DNA of 64,000 nucleotides from assembly GCA_963835165.1 (NCBI GenBank), contig CAWIGD010000050.1:1-64000 (forward strand), written 5' to 3'. Source of the DNA: VAZQ01 sp963835165 (GTDB taxonomy: Bacteria > Pseudomonadota > Alphaproteobacteria > Rhizobiales > Xanthobacteraceae). Below, piece after piece: positions 8,214 to 16,349 of the stretch. Every line of letters begins with the position of its first letter. The first letter of the stretch is position 1. The notes below the pieces were generated by a model, which saw nothing but the letters and a program-made list of their open reading frames with translations, ran no database searches and was not told where the DNA came from. The translations under genes were made by a program, and so were the position numbers.

Positions 8214-8490
8214 ATGAACATCGTTCATGCCGCCGCGACCATGCTCGCACTGCTCTTGCTGTGCGCGATCGGCCCATCGGCCCGCCGCCGCCGAAATCCA
8301 CCGTCCCTGGTGCGTCGGCTACACCGCGACGATCTCGCTGAGCTGCACCTTCGTCTCGTTCGAGCAATGCATGGAGACCGCGCGGGGCGGCGGCGGCTCG
8401 TGCATGCAGAATCCCTGGTATTTGCAGTATGGCGAACGCGGGCAGACGACCGACGCCAAGCAGAGCAGCGGGCGAGGCAAGCGGCGCTAG
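8214..8490 (+). pseudogene. DUF3551-type exported protein, frameshifted
   Basis: ATG 8214 begins a signal peptide MNIVHAAATMLALLLLCAIG. Near 8282 one extra C shifts the frame; removing it gives PSAAAAEIHRPWC, then SFEQCMETARGGGGSCMQNPWYLQYG and a basic tail. The WC..CxxxF.SxEQC..T..G..C..NPWY pattern is that of DUF3551 proteins, small periplasmic proteins of Bradyrhizobium relatives. The reconstructed length (about 91) is normal for the family. Confidence 0.7.
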
Positions 8491-8546
8491 GTTTCGGCGC
8501 AAAGCGGGACTAACAACGCGCGTAGCTACGCCTAAACACAGCGGTG

Positions 8547-8744
8547 TCAGTCCGCCAGCGAACGCTCGCGCTTCGACCCCGCCGGCCCCTGGCTGGACCG
8601 TTTCGCACTTTTCGCCGGCGAGCGGGCACCGTGCGCGGTCGCCTGAATGAGATGATCAACGACGTCTACAGGATCCTGCGCGGGGACGTCCCGGTTCAGG
8701 CCTGCGATTTTTTCCCACCACTCCGCAGAATACTTGCCACCCAT
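8547..8744 (-). CDS. small hypothetical protein (65 aa)
   Basis: ATG 8744 follows GGGGAGTGGGTG. Reads MGGKYSAEWWEKIAGLNRDV, then DPVDVVDHLIQAT and a basic, Ser/Lys-rich tail. Plausible from the ribosome site and composition; no known domain. Confidence 0.45.
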   Translation of the reverse strand: MGGKYSAEWWEKIAGLNRDVPAQDPVDVVDHLIQATAHGARSPAKSAKRSSQGPAGSKRERSLAD

Positions 8745-9064
8745 CACCCACTCCCCGATTACCCATGACAGAGGCTGTCATTAAGAATAACCGAGGCGAG
8801 ATTATGGACGGTGTTCTTCCGCCCCAGCCGAACTGCCGGGAACTCGGAGTGCGTCAGCGGGCGAGAGCACCGATCGGTGCGCTTGATTTCCCAACCACAT
8901 ACGCGAAGTTCGTACGCCGGGCCTCGCGTTGCGCCGTCATGGGAATGACACCCCCGACGCAGTCCCCACCCGCCCCCCAGCGTTGCGGCCTCGCCCCCTC
9001 CTCGCCGCGTGGAACCTAAGTTCCCAGCGCGAGTTTATGTGGGCAAACCCAAGAGGAGAACACA
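8745..9064. other. 320-bp upstream region
   Basis: No gene supported; its right end carries the EcfG-type promoter at 9011-9035. Confidence 0.5.
9011..9035 (+). promoter_or_regulatory. EcfG-type promoter
   Basis: GGAAC (9011-9015), 17-bp spacer, GTT (9033-9035); 29 bp before the ATG at 9065. The first bases after GGAAC (CTAAGTTCC) resemble those of the site at 7063 (CAAAGTTCC). Confidence 0.65.
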
Positions 9065-9148
9065 ATGGGTAGAGGTCTTTTGCTCTGGCTGATCGGGATC
9101 CCGATCCCCATCATCTTGCTGATCTGGCTGTTCGGTGGGCTCCACTAA
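9065..9148 (+). CDS. 27-residue membrane miniprotein
   Basis: ATG 9065 follows AAGAGGAGAACAC. The whole product is one hydrophobic helix, MGRGLLLWLIGIPIPIILLI followed by WLFGGLH. Near-identical miniproteins (MGRGxLLWLLGxPIPIIxLI) occur in Bradyrhizobium relatives. With an EcfG promoter just upstream it is probably a stress-induced inner-membrane peptide. The next gene starts at the very next base after its stop codon. Confidence 0.75.
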   Translation: MGRGLLLWLIGIPIPIILLIWLFGGLH

Positions 9149-9406
9149 GTGGCGCTCACGCAGTTCATCGTGCTCAAGCGCAAGGGGAACTGGGCGGTCA
9201 AGTTCAACGACCAGGAGCAATCCTTCTCCGCCCCTTTGGAAGCTATGCAGGCGGCCATCCGGCTCGCCAACGAGTGCGGAAAGAACGGCAAGCCTTCGGT
9301 CGTGCTGCTTGAGGGGACAAAAGGGTTCGACACGATCTGGACCTACGGCGAGAGCCCTTTTCCCCCCTCCAAGTCCGATCTGCCCTCCCTGCCGAAGGCG
9401 TCATAG
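9149..9406 (+). CDS. DUF2188-like small protein
   Basis: The 85-residue product starts at GTG 9149, directly after the stop of the 27-residue gene, so the two form a tight operon from the EcfG promoter. It reads MALTQFIVLKRKGNWAVKFN..ANECGKNGKPSVVLLEG..WTYGESPFPP. The pattern of an xWxVK strand, an A..ANE helix and a final strand resembles DUF2188 proteins. A terminator follows. Confidence 0.75.
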   Translation: MALTQFIVLKRKGNWAVKFNDQEQSFSAPLEAMQAAIRLANECGKNGKPSVVLLEGTKGFDTIWTYGESPFPPSKSDLPSLPKAS

Positions 9407-9433
9407 TGCCCCCGCGGCGGCGGCTGAAAAGAA

Positions 9434-9460
9434 AAGAGGCGCCGCTTGCGGGCGCCTCTT
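9434..9460 (+). terminator. rho-independent terminator
   Basis: AAGAGGCGCC and GGCGCCTCTT form a 10-bp stem with a seven-base loop, 28 bp after the stop at 9406. Confidence 0.75.
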
Positions 9461-9704
9461 AACGTTTGCGAGCCGTGACGAGTGAGCTGGCAGTCTCACG
9501 ATCTCAAACGGCGCATCTCTGCCAAGGTCGTATCCGTTTGACGCGGCTCGCTCAGGCCATCGCATCTCCTGCGACTCAACGGCATGACCGAATCACGTTT
9601 GTGGCGCGCGCGCAATTACAACAGGGCCAATCCCCAACAAAAACGGGACCCAGGTTCGCGGTGTGCCTCGGGCTATAGCGGCAGCTTGACGTCGCTCGGA
9701 GTTC

Positions 9705-9797
9705 ATGGTCGTGCCCAATTCAGGCCTGGTAACCGACGCCGTCGAACCCGGAGTGGTCGATGTCGCTTTCATGCCCGTCGACGACGAGCACGTGGGT
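9705..9797 (+). pseudogene. fragment of a periplasmic solute-binding protein
   Basis: The plus strand reads PNSGLVTDAVEPGVVDVAFM followed by PVDDEH. This resembles the NSGxLTDxLxxGxVDVxFMPVDDER stretch of bacterial extracellular solute-binding proteins. Nothing on either side continues the protein, so it is a short remnant, which also shows that this gap once held a larger gene. Confidence 0.4.
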
Positions 9798-9804
9798 CAC
9801 ACGA

Positions 9805-9828
9805 AATGGCCCCCTACAGGGGGCCATT
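9805..9828. terminator. hairpin terminator
   Basis: AATGGCCCCC and GGGGGCCATT form a 10-bp stem around TACA, between the fragment at 9705 and the stop of the leftward gene at 9859. Confidence 0.65.
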
Positions 9829-9858
9829 CAACTTGGTTCGGGATCGTACGTGCAGAAC

Positions 9859-10161
9859 CTAGCGGCACTCCCGCTCCCGCTCCGTAACCGTCACACCATT
9901 ACGGGTCTCGCTCTCCGAGCGGGTGACGCAATCACGACGGCGGCCGTCCGTTCCCTCGATCACCACACCCGGACCCGGTCGGCGACGCTCCTCGATCACC
10001 ACGCCCGGACGGCGCTCTTCCTCGATCCTTACGGCCGGAGGGCCGACCCGAATATCGACCTGCGCCAATTGAAGGGAGGCGGCGCCCGCAGTCCCGCTTA
10101 GCAAGGGGGCAGACGTCAGCAAGGCGGCCGCCGTCGACACCGAAAACAAGATCGTTCTCAT
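9859..10161 (-). CDS. exported Arg/Glu-repeat protein
   Basis: The 100-residue product has a signal peptide (MRTILFSVSTAAALLTSAPL..AGAA), then AQVDIRVGPP, a repeated PGVVIEERRRPG / PGVVIEG element, and a CVTRSESETRNG..ECR tail with two cysteines. Similar exported proteins with PGVVIEERR repeats are widespread in Bradyrhizobium. An EcfG promoter sits 30 bp upstream, so stress induction is inferred. Confidence 0.75.
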   Translation of the reverse strand: MRTILFSVSTAAALLTSAPLLSGTAGAASLQLAQVDIRVGPPAVRIEEERRPGVVIEERRRPGPGVVIEGTDGRRRDCVTRSESETRNGVTVTERERECR

Positions 10162-10190
10162 GTTGGTTCCTCTGTTGCCTCTGCCAATCC

Positions 10191-10215
10191 AACTGGAAAC
10201 GCTTCAACTTGTTCC
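10191..10215 (-). promoter_or_regulatory. EcfG-type promoter
   Basis: On the minus strand GGAAC (10215-10211), 17-bp spacer, GTT (10193-10191), 30 bp before the ATG at 10161. Confidence 0.6.
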
Positions 10216-10389
10216 GAGCGCGAATGCCAATGGTGCGCCGGCAAAATCGACTTAGCGAAGCGCCTACCGGCGGGGGCGGTATCTCGCGGATGTGGAAGCG
10301 CTTCCCGTCGGGCGGGGTTCATCGCGCGGGGACGTGCAGGTCGCCGATTCCGATGAAGCGAGCGGCTAGGACTTGACGCCACCCACCGA

Positions 10390-10544
10390 TTAAGGTGGCG
10401 CGTCATGCTCGCCCGCCTTGTCCCTCAGCGCCTCATAAAGCTGAGCAGGCCCTAGGAGCACATCGTTGAGCCCTTCGCGCGACGGCGCTGAAGCCAACGC
10501 GACGAGAATTGCAGGCGTCAGCCGAAGGGTTCACCGAAGGGCAT
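10390..10544 (-). pseudogene. possible small frameshifted gene
   Basis: From ATG 10544 the frame reads MPFGEPFG; a one-base shift then gives TPAILVALASAPSREGLNDV, then LLGPAQLYEALRDKAGEHDA, ending TAA at 10390. The second part looks protein-like but has no start of its own. A hairpin (GACGCCACC / GGTGGCG, about 10375-10404) overlaps its 3' end. Confidence 0.3.
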
Positions 10545-10815
10545 GCCGCTGCGCAGTTTACGGAACGGTGGTGTTCTGCGACTTTCCGCGCAATCCCTTC
10601 AACGTTGGAGCGGATCGATACCGCCCCGCATATATCTCTCCACCAGCCGCTAGCAGCTACTACTTACCACCTATCAGTTTCGCGTCATCTTACAACTACC
10701 GTTAGCCGCGCGCTCGAATAGTTGAGGACCAAGGACGCTACGTCGCGCCACCGTTTCGGGTAGAAGGCCGAAAGTTCGGCAACGCGCGCAAGACGAGCAG
10801 GGAAGCCCAAGCGAA

Positions 10816-11237
10816 CTAGATGCCTCCCTTAGGTCGCACAAAGCAAACAATTTGATGGTCATACGATCTCCCGTGCGGGTCATACAGTGCGAGCATGAAC
10901 AGATAAGCCTGACCGTCCGGTGCGTAGTCGGGCACGATAATGTTCCGGGTGGAATCTTCGTCCACTTGCCTTTGAGCCACGCATACCAAACATCGTCTGG
11001 ATGTTTGCCGTTACCGACTTCCACCTTGAACTTCGTCTTGACCACATCACCAGCGCCACAACAGGAGCGAGAAGGCCCGTCAGGAGTGTTGGGGCGGTTG
11101 TAGTTGTCCGGTCGCTGTAGCTTCTCAAAATAGTCTCTAAGCGGACCAGCAGGCCATTGCTTTGGCGTGTCGAGCGGATCGACACCTTGGGCGTGCGCGG
11201 TGGTGAGCATCATAGACAGCATGAAAATAGTACGCAC
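10816..11237 (-). pseudogene. exported cysteine-containing protein, frameshifted
   Basis: Start GTG 11237 gives a signal peptide (VRTIFMLSMMLTTAHAQG), then LRDYFEKLQRPDN, the motif SCCGAGDVVKTKFKVE, and WYAWLKGKWTKIPP. At about 10947 the frame must shift to continue IIVPDYAPDGQAYLFMLA..IVCFVRPKGG, stop at 10816. The joined protein (about 140 residues) matches a conserved exported family of rhizobia with the CCGxGD motif. Function unknown. Confidence 0.65.
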
Positions 11238-11330
11238 GTCAAAATACCTTTTGCGCGGCCCCTTGGCACGACAAGACCTAAAGCATTCGGTAGAACCCCG
11301 TTGGGGGACATCGTAGGCCGAATTCACTCG

Positions 11331-11396
11331 TTAGTCGGTCTGAGCCGGTTCCGGAGATTTGTTCGATCACGCCAAAAATTTGTTGGTTGGAGCCAA
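11331..11396 (+). repeat. dispersed 66-70 bp repeat, copy A
   Basis: Starts TTAGTCGGTC and contains two 21-bp direct repeats beginning ATTTGTTCG and ATTTGTTGG, each ending CGCCA or AGCCA. It lies 94 bp upstream of the leftward gene starting at 11237. Copies B, C and D are at 13812, 14129 and 14741. Confidence 0.8.
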
Positions 11397-11443
11397 AGCA
11401 CGGGAAATCGCGTCAGGAAAATATTTATTTTGGTTCGCAACTT

Positions 11444-11882
11444 TTACTTCAACTGCTTGATGGTAAGGGAGCCTTTGTAGTACGTGAATTCTTGTCTCTC
11501 TCTCCAAATCTCGTCTACACCTTCACCTATGCAACGCGCCACGGTGCGAATGATCGGGATGTAATCTTTCGGCCTAGCTTGCGTCGAAGCTGCGGCTTTT
11601 CTGCCGGTGTGCTTGATGGACACAAACTTGCATAGGATGCCATCGGTTGCATCGGCATTGGTCCATTCATAGCCCTTGAGATTGATCTTCAACGTGCGGA
11701 TCGCCCTCGTGTTGAAGATGCCGGAACAGGTTTTATCCCCTGGTGTACCTGATTGATTCTGGGAGTTGTCATTCACGAAACACCAAAGACCAACATATGG
11801 ACCCGGTAAGGGATCAGCATGGGTACGGCACAGCGGCAAAAAGTGCCGCCCCGGCAACCGCAATCAGAAGAAACTTGTTCAT
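11444..11882 (-). pseudogene. small exported protein, frameshifted
   Basis: ATG 11882 starts a signal peptide (MNKFLLIAVAGAALFAAV). At about 11824 one extra C shifts the frame; after it the protein continues THADPLPGPYVGLWCFVNDN, includes DKTCSGIFNTRAIRTLKINL and GILCKFVSIKHTG, and ends TYYKGSLTIKQLK. About 145 residues with conserved Cys and Trp. Base composition is lower in GC than the core region. Function unknown. Confidence 0.6.
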
Positions 11883-12134
11883 GACTTAAGCCGCAGCCTG
11901 TAGCCTGCCGATGGTGGTGGCGCCGACGTTGTAGGATCGGGCCACATATCGGCCTGTGTTTCGCCTCTGGCGAGCCGGGTAAGAGCTTCCTCCGGCTGGT
12001 GGCTGGTCATCTTTGGGGTCTACCGAACCTCACACCCCGGTCTTTGGCTCTCTTTCGACCCTCTCCCGTCCTGGACCTCACGCGGGGCAGGAGGCAATAA
12101 ATCGGTCCACGCGGTTCATGAGGTCGCTAGGAAG

Positions 12135-12536
12135 TCAGTAAAAGACGCCATCTATTCCGCTCAATCCCTCCAACGAAGTGCCTTGAATCTTTCCGTCCTG
12201 AACAACTGATTTTATTTCTTTTTCGCCCGACGTTTCCTTGCGAGTCTTTTCAACTGCAAAGTCTTCCAACTTCTTCCCTTCTTTAATTGCCGCGACAAGC
12301 CATCGCGGTTTTGCCCCTCGACCCGCCCACGTGTTGCCTGCACTGTCACGATATTTGGGCGGAACTTTCTTGCCCTTCAGGGAGCTTCCACGTCCCCTAC
12401 TTGACGCAACCTCCCCACCCAACCTCGCAAGCTGACTGCGGAGTTCAGTGCTTTTGCGATTGAGTTCCTTCCCAACGTCATCGCGAAGCTGCAAAAGCTG
12501 CTCGACCGACATTGAACCAAGATTCGTTTTAGCCAT
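12135..12536 (-). CDS. H-NS family nucleoid-associated protein
   Basis: The 133-residue product has an N-terminal coiled-coil oligomerisation helix (about residues 8-40, SVEQLLQLRDDVGKELNRKS) and the C-terminal DNA-binding motif KYRDSAGNTWAGRGAKPRWL at about 70-90, the hallmark of H-NS histone-like proteins (R-G-R/A-x-P-x-W). It would bind AT-rich DNA and silence foreign genes. Its position inside a comparatively AT-rich accessory stretch (11-18 kb) fits an island-encoded silencer. ATG 12536 follows CGGGAGAG. Confidence 0.85.
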   Translation of the reverse strand: MAKTNLGSMSVEQLLQLRDDVGKELNRKSTELRSQLARLGGEVASSRGRGSSLKGKKVPPKYRDSAGNTWAGRGAKPRWLVAAIKEGKKLEDFAVEKTRKETSGEKEIKSVVQDGKIQGTSLEGLSGIDGVFY

Positions 12537-12609
12537 TGGGTACTCTCCCGACAAAGAAAACACCATACAACATTTCTGGACTCAGCGGGCGCGAACGTGG
12601 TTGGCTTGT

Positions 12610-13062
12610 TCAACGCACGCTTATGTCGAAATGAAGTTTCCGAGCGAATCCCCCGGGGTAGAGAATGAGCAGGTCAAACTCATCTTTGCCGGTGTATTTC
12701 TCCGCCGTCTTGTAATTGACCAGCGTGCCCTTAACTTTTTGCAGATTGCACTTAGAGCGGATATTTTCTTTTGGAAAACGGACGTAATCGGTCGCAGCTA
12801 CAGTTTCCACCGTGCCGTGTTCTGGTTGTTTGGTGACACGGACGTTGATATCACCAACGGCAGAGCAATCGGGGTTGAGGTCAACGTAGAAGCCGATTCG
12901 GTGCTTTGCTCCAGAAGCGAAGACGACACGGGTGAGCGTTTGGCTCTCTAGCCCTTCGATGCCAGAGCGTTCCTCTAGTAATTGCTCAGGTGATTTCTCC
13001 TCGGCGGATGCAGACGACAAAAGTAGCCCGAATACAAATACTGTAAGCAGAAACTTGGGCAC
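12610..13062 (-). CDS. exported hypothetical protein
   Basis: Start GTG 13062 after GGGAGGGTC gives a signal peptide (VPKFLLTVFVFGLLLSSASA). The 150-residue product has the C-terminal beta-rich segment DCSAVGDINVRVTKQPEHGT, SKCNLQKVKGTLVNYKT and HFDISVR. The pattern of a KPPEHGTV loop, a Cys pair and a final FDISVR is a conserved exported family in rhizobia, with an immunoglobulin-like fold suspected. Function unknown. Confidence 0.75.
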   Translation of the reverse strand: MPKFLLTVFVFGLLLSSASAEEKSPEQLLEERSGIEGLESQTLTRVVFASGAKHRIGFYVDLNPDCSAVGDINVRVTKQPEHGTVETVAATDYVRFPKENIRSKCNLQKVKGTLVNYKTAEKYTGKDEFDLLILYPGGFARKLHFDISVR

Positions 13063-13234
13063 GTTGACCCTCCCAGCCCTTATTGATTGTGAGCTTACGC
13101 TCAAAGGTGATTACGGCATTTTTACGTGAGAACGTCTACCCATTTGGGAGGTTAATTGTTAACTTCACCACATGCGCCCGCCAGCAACTACCCCCCCAAT
13201 GGAGGGAGCAAGAGAGAGGCTGTTGACGGAAAGA

Positions 13235-13274
13235 GGCCCCATCCTCAGGCTGGGGGGCGAGTGAGGATGGGGCC
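13235..13274. terminator. long hairpin terminator
   Basis: GGCCCCATCCTCA pairs with TGAGGATGGGGCC over 13 bp across a 14-base loop, placed 33 bp beyond the stop of the leftward gene at 13307. Confidence 0.75.
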
Positions 13275-13306
13275 TAAGTAGCAGAGCGGGATCGAACTCA
13301 GCCTCT

Positions 13307-13666
13307 TCACTCTGCGGTGGTGGGAGTTGCTTCTCCCTTCAGGGCCCGCGTGCCTGATGTCATCGAGGGTATTTCGCCAGGACAGACAGGTGTCCAGCCT
13401 TTGGTTTCAGTCTCACAATCACGAAAGGCGCGATCGAACCGATCGCAAAAATGCAAGCGTTCGTACCAACGCAAGTGGTCGGGCCCTTCTTCGTCGGGTT
13501 CACCAAACAAGATGGCGCCGCATTCCGAGATCGGCTTGCATTCACATTCGCGAGGATCGGTTTCAGCGTCGATCTGAACGACGATATCGGCCAAGCGACG
13601 TACATAGAATAGGCCGACCATCGCTTTGTCCTCGATGTAACGCACTGCATACAGTTTCATTGTCAT
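13307..13666 (-). CDS. hypothetical protein (119 aa)
   Basis: ATG 13666 follows AAAAGGAAAC. Reads MTMKLYAVRYIEDKAMVGLF, then DAETDPRECECKPISECGAI and RWYERLHFCDRFDRAFRDCE. Soluble, acidic, seven cysteines, so metal binding is possible. No recognised domain. Copy B of the dispersed repeat lies 146 bp upstream. Confidence 0.65.
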   Translation of the reverse strand: MTMKLYAVRYIEDKAMVGLFYVRRLADIVVQIDAETDPRECECKPISECGAILFGEPDEEGPDHLRWYERLHFCDRFDRAFRDCETETKGWTPVCPGEIPSMTSGTRALKGEATPTTAE

Positions 13667-13811
13667 GTTTCCTTTTTGCCCGGTGCGCTGTCGGACTTGG
13701 GCTCTGCCGACAGACGGCGCTCAGCGCGCCGTTTCGCTAACGACGAGGTCGTAGTAGGTGGTCGCGCTCCTGTTCAGCGGCGCGGACGGCACCTAGTGGG
13801 GGTGCCGCCTC

Positions 13812-13879
13812 TTAGTCGCTCAGAGCCTGTCCGCGGACTTGTTCGTTCACGCCAGAGATTTGTTCTTGGAAGCCATTGG
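13812..13879 (+). repeat. dispersed 66-70 bp repeat, copy B
   Basis: Starts TTAGTCGCTC, includes CTTGTTCGTTCACGCCAGAG and ATTTGTTCTTGGAAGCCA. Same orientation as copies A and C and upstream of the leftward gene at 13666. Confidence 0.8.
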
Positions 13880-13904
13880 CGACGGATGGCCATGGGGTCG
13901 ATGG

Positions 13905-14099
13905 TTACAGTGGTTTCAGCGCATGACGATGAGCAAAGGCGCAGGCCCCAGCAATGAAGAGCGCCATTGCGCCGATGCCGATGGCGATCATCGCTTTAGT
14001 TATGACGAAGGCCCACAGAGCCGACAAAAACACGAAGATGCAGCCCATGATGAAGATTGCCGCTGGGGCCGGGAGGAGATGTTCAGGTGTTGGGCGCAT
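13905..14099 (-). CDS. small membrane protein (64 aa)
   Basis: ATG 14099 follows GGAGGGAACA. Two transmembrane helices (about residues 12-35 and 38-58, including IFIMGCIFVFLSALWAFVI and AMIAIGIGAMALFIAGACAF) and a short basic end. No known family. Copy C of the dispersed repeat starts 30 bp upstream. Confidence 0.65.
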   Translation of the reverse strand: MRPTPEHLLPAPAAIFIMGCIFVFLSALWAFVITKAMIAIGIGAMALFIAGACAFAHRHALKPL

Positions 14100-14128
14100 T
14101 GTTCCCTCCAAATGGACGCTACGCCCTC

Positions 14129-14196
14129 TTAGTCGCTCTACTGGCCTCCCCGGATTTGTTCATCTGCGCCAATGATTTGTTCGTGTGAGCCAATGG
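14129..14196 (+). repeat. dispersed 66-70 bp repeat, copy C
   Basis: Starts TTAGTCGCTC, includes ATTTGTTCATCTGCGCCAAT and ATTTGTTCGTGTGAGCCAAT; upstream of the leftward gene at 14099. Confidence 0.8.
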
Positions 14197-14389
14197 CTCT
14201 GCGGTGCTTCGCTGCCAAGGCGGCAATTGTCCTGGCAGGGGCTCAAGGACGAGCAATGAAAGCGTGTTGAACAGATTTCCCTTGGACTGCTGATGCAGGG
14301 CCCTTCGGGATGGGGGCTGGCAGCGGTCCACCTCAGCGGGGGGCTAATCACGGCCCTCGGGCTTTGGGAGCCGCCGAGAGGGAGGTCGA

Positions 14390-14543
14390 ATGGGCGACCT
14401 TTTCTTCTGGTTAGGCGTCGGAGCGGCGCGCAAGGTGCTGCGTCGAAGCCCATTGAGCTTGGGTAGCTTCGTTGATCGTCGGTATTCTGGGTGCTCTGTT
14501 GATTGCTGGCGGAATGTTTTTCCTTTGGGTCAGCCATCAATGA
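14390..14543 (+). pseudogene. small membrane protein, frameshifted
   Basis: ATG 14390 follows GGGAGGTCGA and gives MGDLFFWLGVGAARKVLRRS. A one-base shift near 14461 opens VASLIVGILGALLIAGGMFF followed by LWVSHQ and TGA at 14541. The joined protein (about 50 residues) would have an N-terminal amphipathic segment and one clean membrane helix. Confidence 0.5.
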
Positions 14544-14926
14544 AAGCTTATGCGAACCCTCAGCCCTGGATTTCCCACAGAAGAGTTGTGATCACCGACC
14601 CCTTCCTGGCTTCTTGGGATGCGAGGCTGGGTGTTGAGCCTGTGTGACTCCTACAATTCAACAGCAGGCTGACCCCGTCGATGGCCTGATGGCCTGACAG
14701 CAGGTCTTTCCTGGCTGCGCATTTACCGCGCCCCGGAGGCTTGGCCTCAACGAACAAATTTTTGGCGTGAACGAACAAATCCCAGGACGGAGTGAGAGCG
14801 ACTGACTAATGAGCGGCCAAATCTGGGAACCAGGCTTGATCGGCCACGGGGCGCGAATCGTGCGCCGTAACCCAAAAGCAACCTCTCGGATGCGTCAGTT
14901 AACACGAACTCTAGGCGGGCTCACCA
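14544..14926. other. 383-bp stretch with repeat copy D
   Basis: No gene supported; the dispersed repeat copy D at 14741-14810 is the only feature found. Confidence 0.5.
14741..14810 (-). repeat. dispersed 66-70 bp repeat, copy D (inverted)
   Basis: On the minus strand it starts ATTAGTCAGTCGCTC and includes ATTTGTTCGTTCACGCCAAA and ATTTGTTCGTTGAGGCCAA. It is inverted relative to A-C, and the gene it precedes (14927) is also on the opposite strand. Confidence 0.8.
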
Positions 14927-15553
14927 ATGACTTTCGGTAAATTATCTAAGGAGACGCTGGCGAAGCTGAGCCCGCAAGTGATGACAAGCCGTGGTAGGCC
15001 GACAAAGTTTACGCCGGAGAGACTTCAGCAGATTAGAAATCTCGTGGAGCGGGGAGAGAACCGAGAACAGATCGCTGAGATACTCGACGTGACCGTTGGT
15101 TCTCTGCAAGTCACGTGCTCTAGGCTGAGTATCAGTCTGAGACGACCTAAAGTAGACAATGGGGTCCGCTTGCTGCGGCAGCACAACTCTATTTCTAGAA
15201 TGAAAACGATCACTATGCATGACCCGATTGACCACAATGGAAGTGCACTGTCGCAACCGACAGAACAACAATCTCATCAAAACTCACAGTCGGGAGCGGC
15301 GGAGCCAGCCCCAGCCGCGAAGCCACAGCAAGACCGGTTGCAAACGCTTGAGGCCGGCTCCCCGAGCGTCGCGATCAGATTTCAGTACAAGGGCACGGAG
15401 CGGACAACTGAGTTGCCGCTCAATCTGGATATGATCGGGCGACTGGCGTGGGAGGCAGAGTTTCGGAACATGAGCACTGCTGAACTCATCTGTGAACTCA
15501 TTATGGGCATGGTGAAAAAGGACCTTTTCCCAGAGGTGCTCGGGAAGCCTTGA
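14927..15553 (+). CDS. helix-turn-helix hypothetical protein (208 aa)
   Basis: N-terminal part holds GRPTKFTPERLQQIRNLVER and GENREQIAEILDVTVGSLQV (residues about 23-65), a helix-turn-helix of the type found in resolvase and terminase small-subunit proteins. A Gln/Ala/Pro-rich linker (about 100-140) leads to a C-terminal domain (SVAIRFQYKGTERTTELPLN..TAELICELIMGMVKK). Probably a DNA-binding protein. Repeat copy D lies 117 bp upstream. Confidence 0.65.
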   Translation: MTFGKLSKETLAKLSPQVMTSRGRPTKFTPERLQQIRNLVERGENREQIAEILDVTVGSLQVTCSRLSISLRRPKVDNGVRLLRQHNSISRMKTITMHDPIDHNGSALSQPTEQQSHQNSQSGAAEPAPAAKPQQDRLQTLEAGSPSVAIRFQYKGTERTTELPLNLDMIGRLAWEAEFRNMSTAELICELIMGMVKKDLFPEVLGKP

Positions 15554-15571
15554 TCCGTGGGGGCCTGAGCT

Positions 15572-15709
15572 ATGGCGCAAGCGAGAGCGAAGCCACGGCA
15601 CAACACGAGCGTCGTAGACCACCGGCAGTCGGGCGATCCCCAAAAGGAGCGTCAGCGTGCGCGCGATTATCGAAAAAGAAAAGCCCGCGAGCGGGAGCGC
15701 GAGCGATGA
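15572..15709 (+). CDS. 45-residue basic protein
   Basis: Reads MAQARAKPRHNTSVVDHRQS, then GDPQKERQRARDYRKRKARE. It follows the gene at 14927 by 18 bp and is strongly basic, so nucleic-acid binding is possible. No strong ribosome site; tentative. Confidence 0.35.
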   Translation: MAQARAKPRHNTSVVDHRQSGDPQKERQRARDYRKRKARERERER

Positions 15710-16042
15710 CCGTGACGCCGAAGGTTTGGCCAAAATGGCCAATCTTTCCCGTCTAGTTTAACTTTTTGTACCTCATTTGGGGGATTGTTTAACCAATTAA
15801 TCTCTCCGACTCTCCTAACAGAGGGTCAAAAAGAATGAGCATCTACGAATATGGAAATGATGCGATTTTTCGCCATAGCGAATTGAGACGGTGAATTCGA
15901 GCACGCAGGCGCGGCGGTCAGCGCGCGGGGCGAAAGATACTCCCGCCAACAAGGCTGAGATTGGCGACGTTGATTGTCCCCCGACAATGCGTGGTCTGAA
16001 ATCCGGCAAGGCCGTTATTAAACAGAAACCAAAGAGGGCAAT
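15710..16042. other. 333-bp non-coding stretch
   Basis: Only a short palindrome (TTGGCCA-AAA-TGGCCAA, 15726-15742) was seen. Confidence 0.45.
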
Positions 16043-16297
16043 ATGAGAATGACAAAATTGATGCTGACCGCAGCAATGGTGCTCGCGGCAACTGCGACCG
16101 CTTCGGCGGAAATCATGTGTACCGAGAGGGGTGGCTGTTGGGACACGGGCAAGCAAATCCGTCTGCTGGCCGGTCCGCGTGGAACGGAACCATCGGTGCC
16201 AAGCCGGGACGGCAAAGGGCGGACGAAGATTATAGGCATCGCCAACGACATGCCGCATCAAAACTTTTCGCAACCGCAGCGTCAGAAAGGAAGGTGA
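16043..16297 (+). CDS. small exported protein (84 aa)
   Basis: ATG 16043 after GAGGGCAAT. Signal peptide MRMTKLMLTAAMVLAATATA-SAE, then IMCTERGGCWDTGKQIR with two cysteines and a basic tail ending SQPQRQKGR. Probably periplasmic. Function unknown. Confidence 0.65.
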   Translation: MRMTKLMLTAAMVLAATATASAEIMCTERGGCWDTGKQIRLLAGPRGTEPSVPSRDGKGRTKIIGIANDMPHQNFSQPQRQKGR

Positions 16298-16349
16298 TGC
16301 CAAATTAAAGAGGAACCGACAATCGTTCGTGTCCAAGTCGAGGACATAA

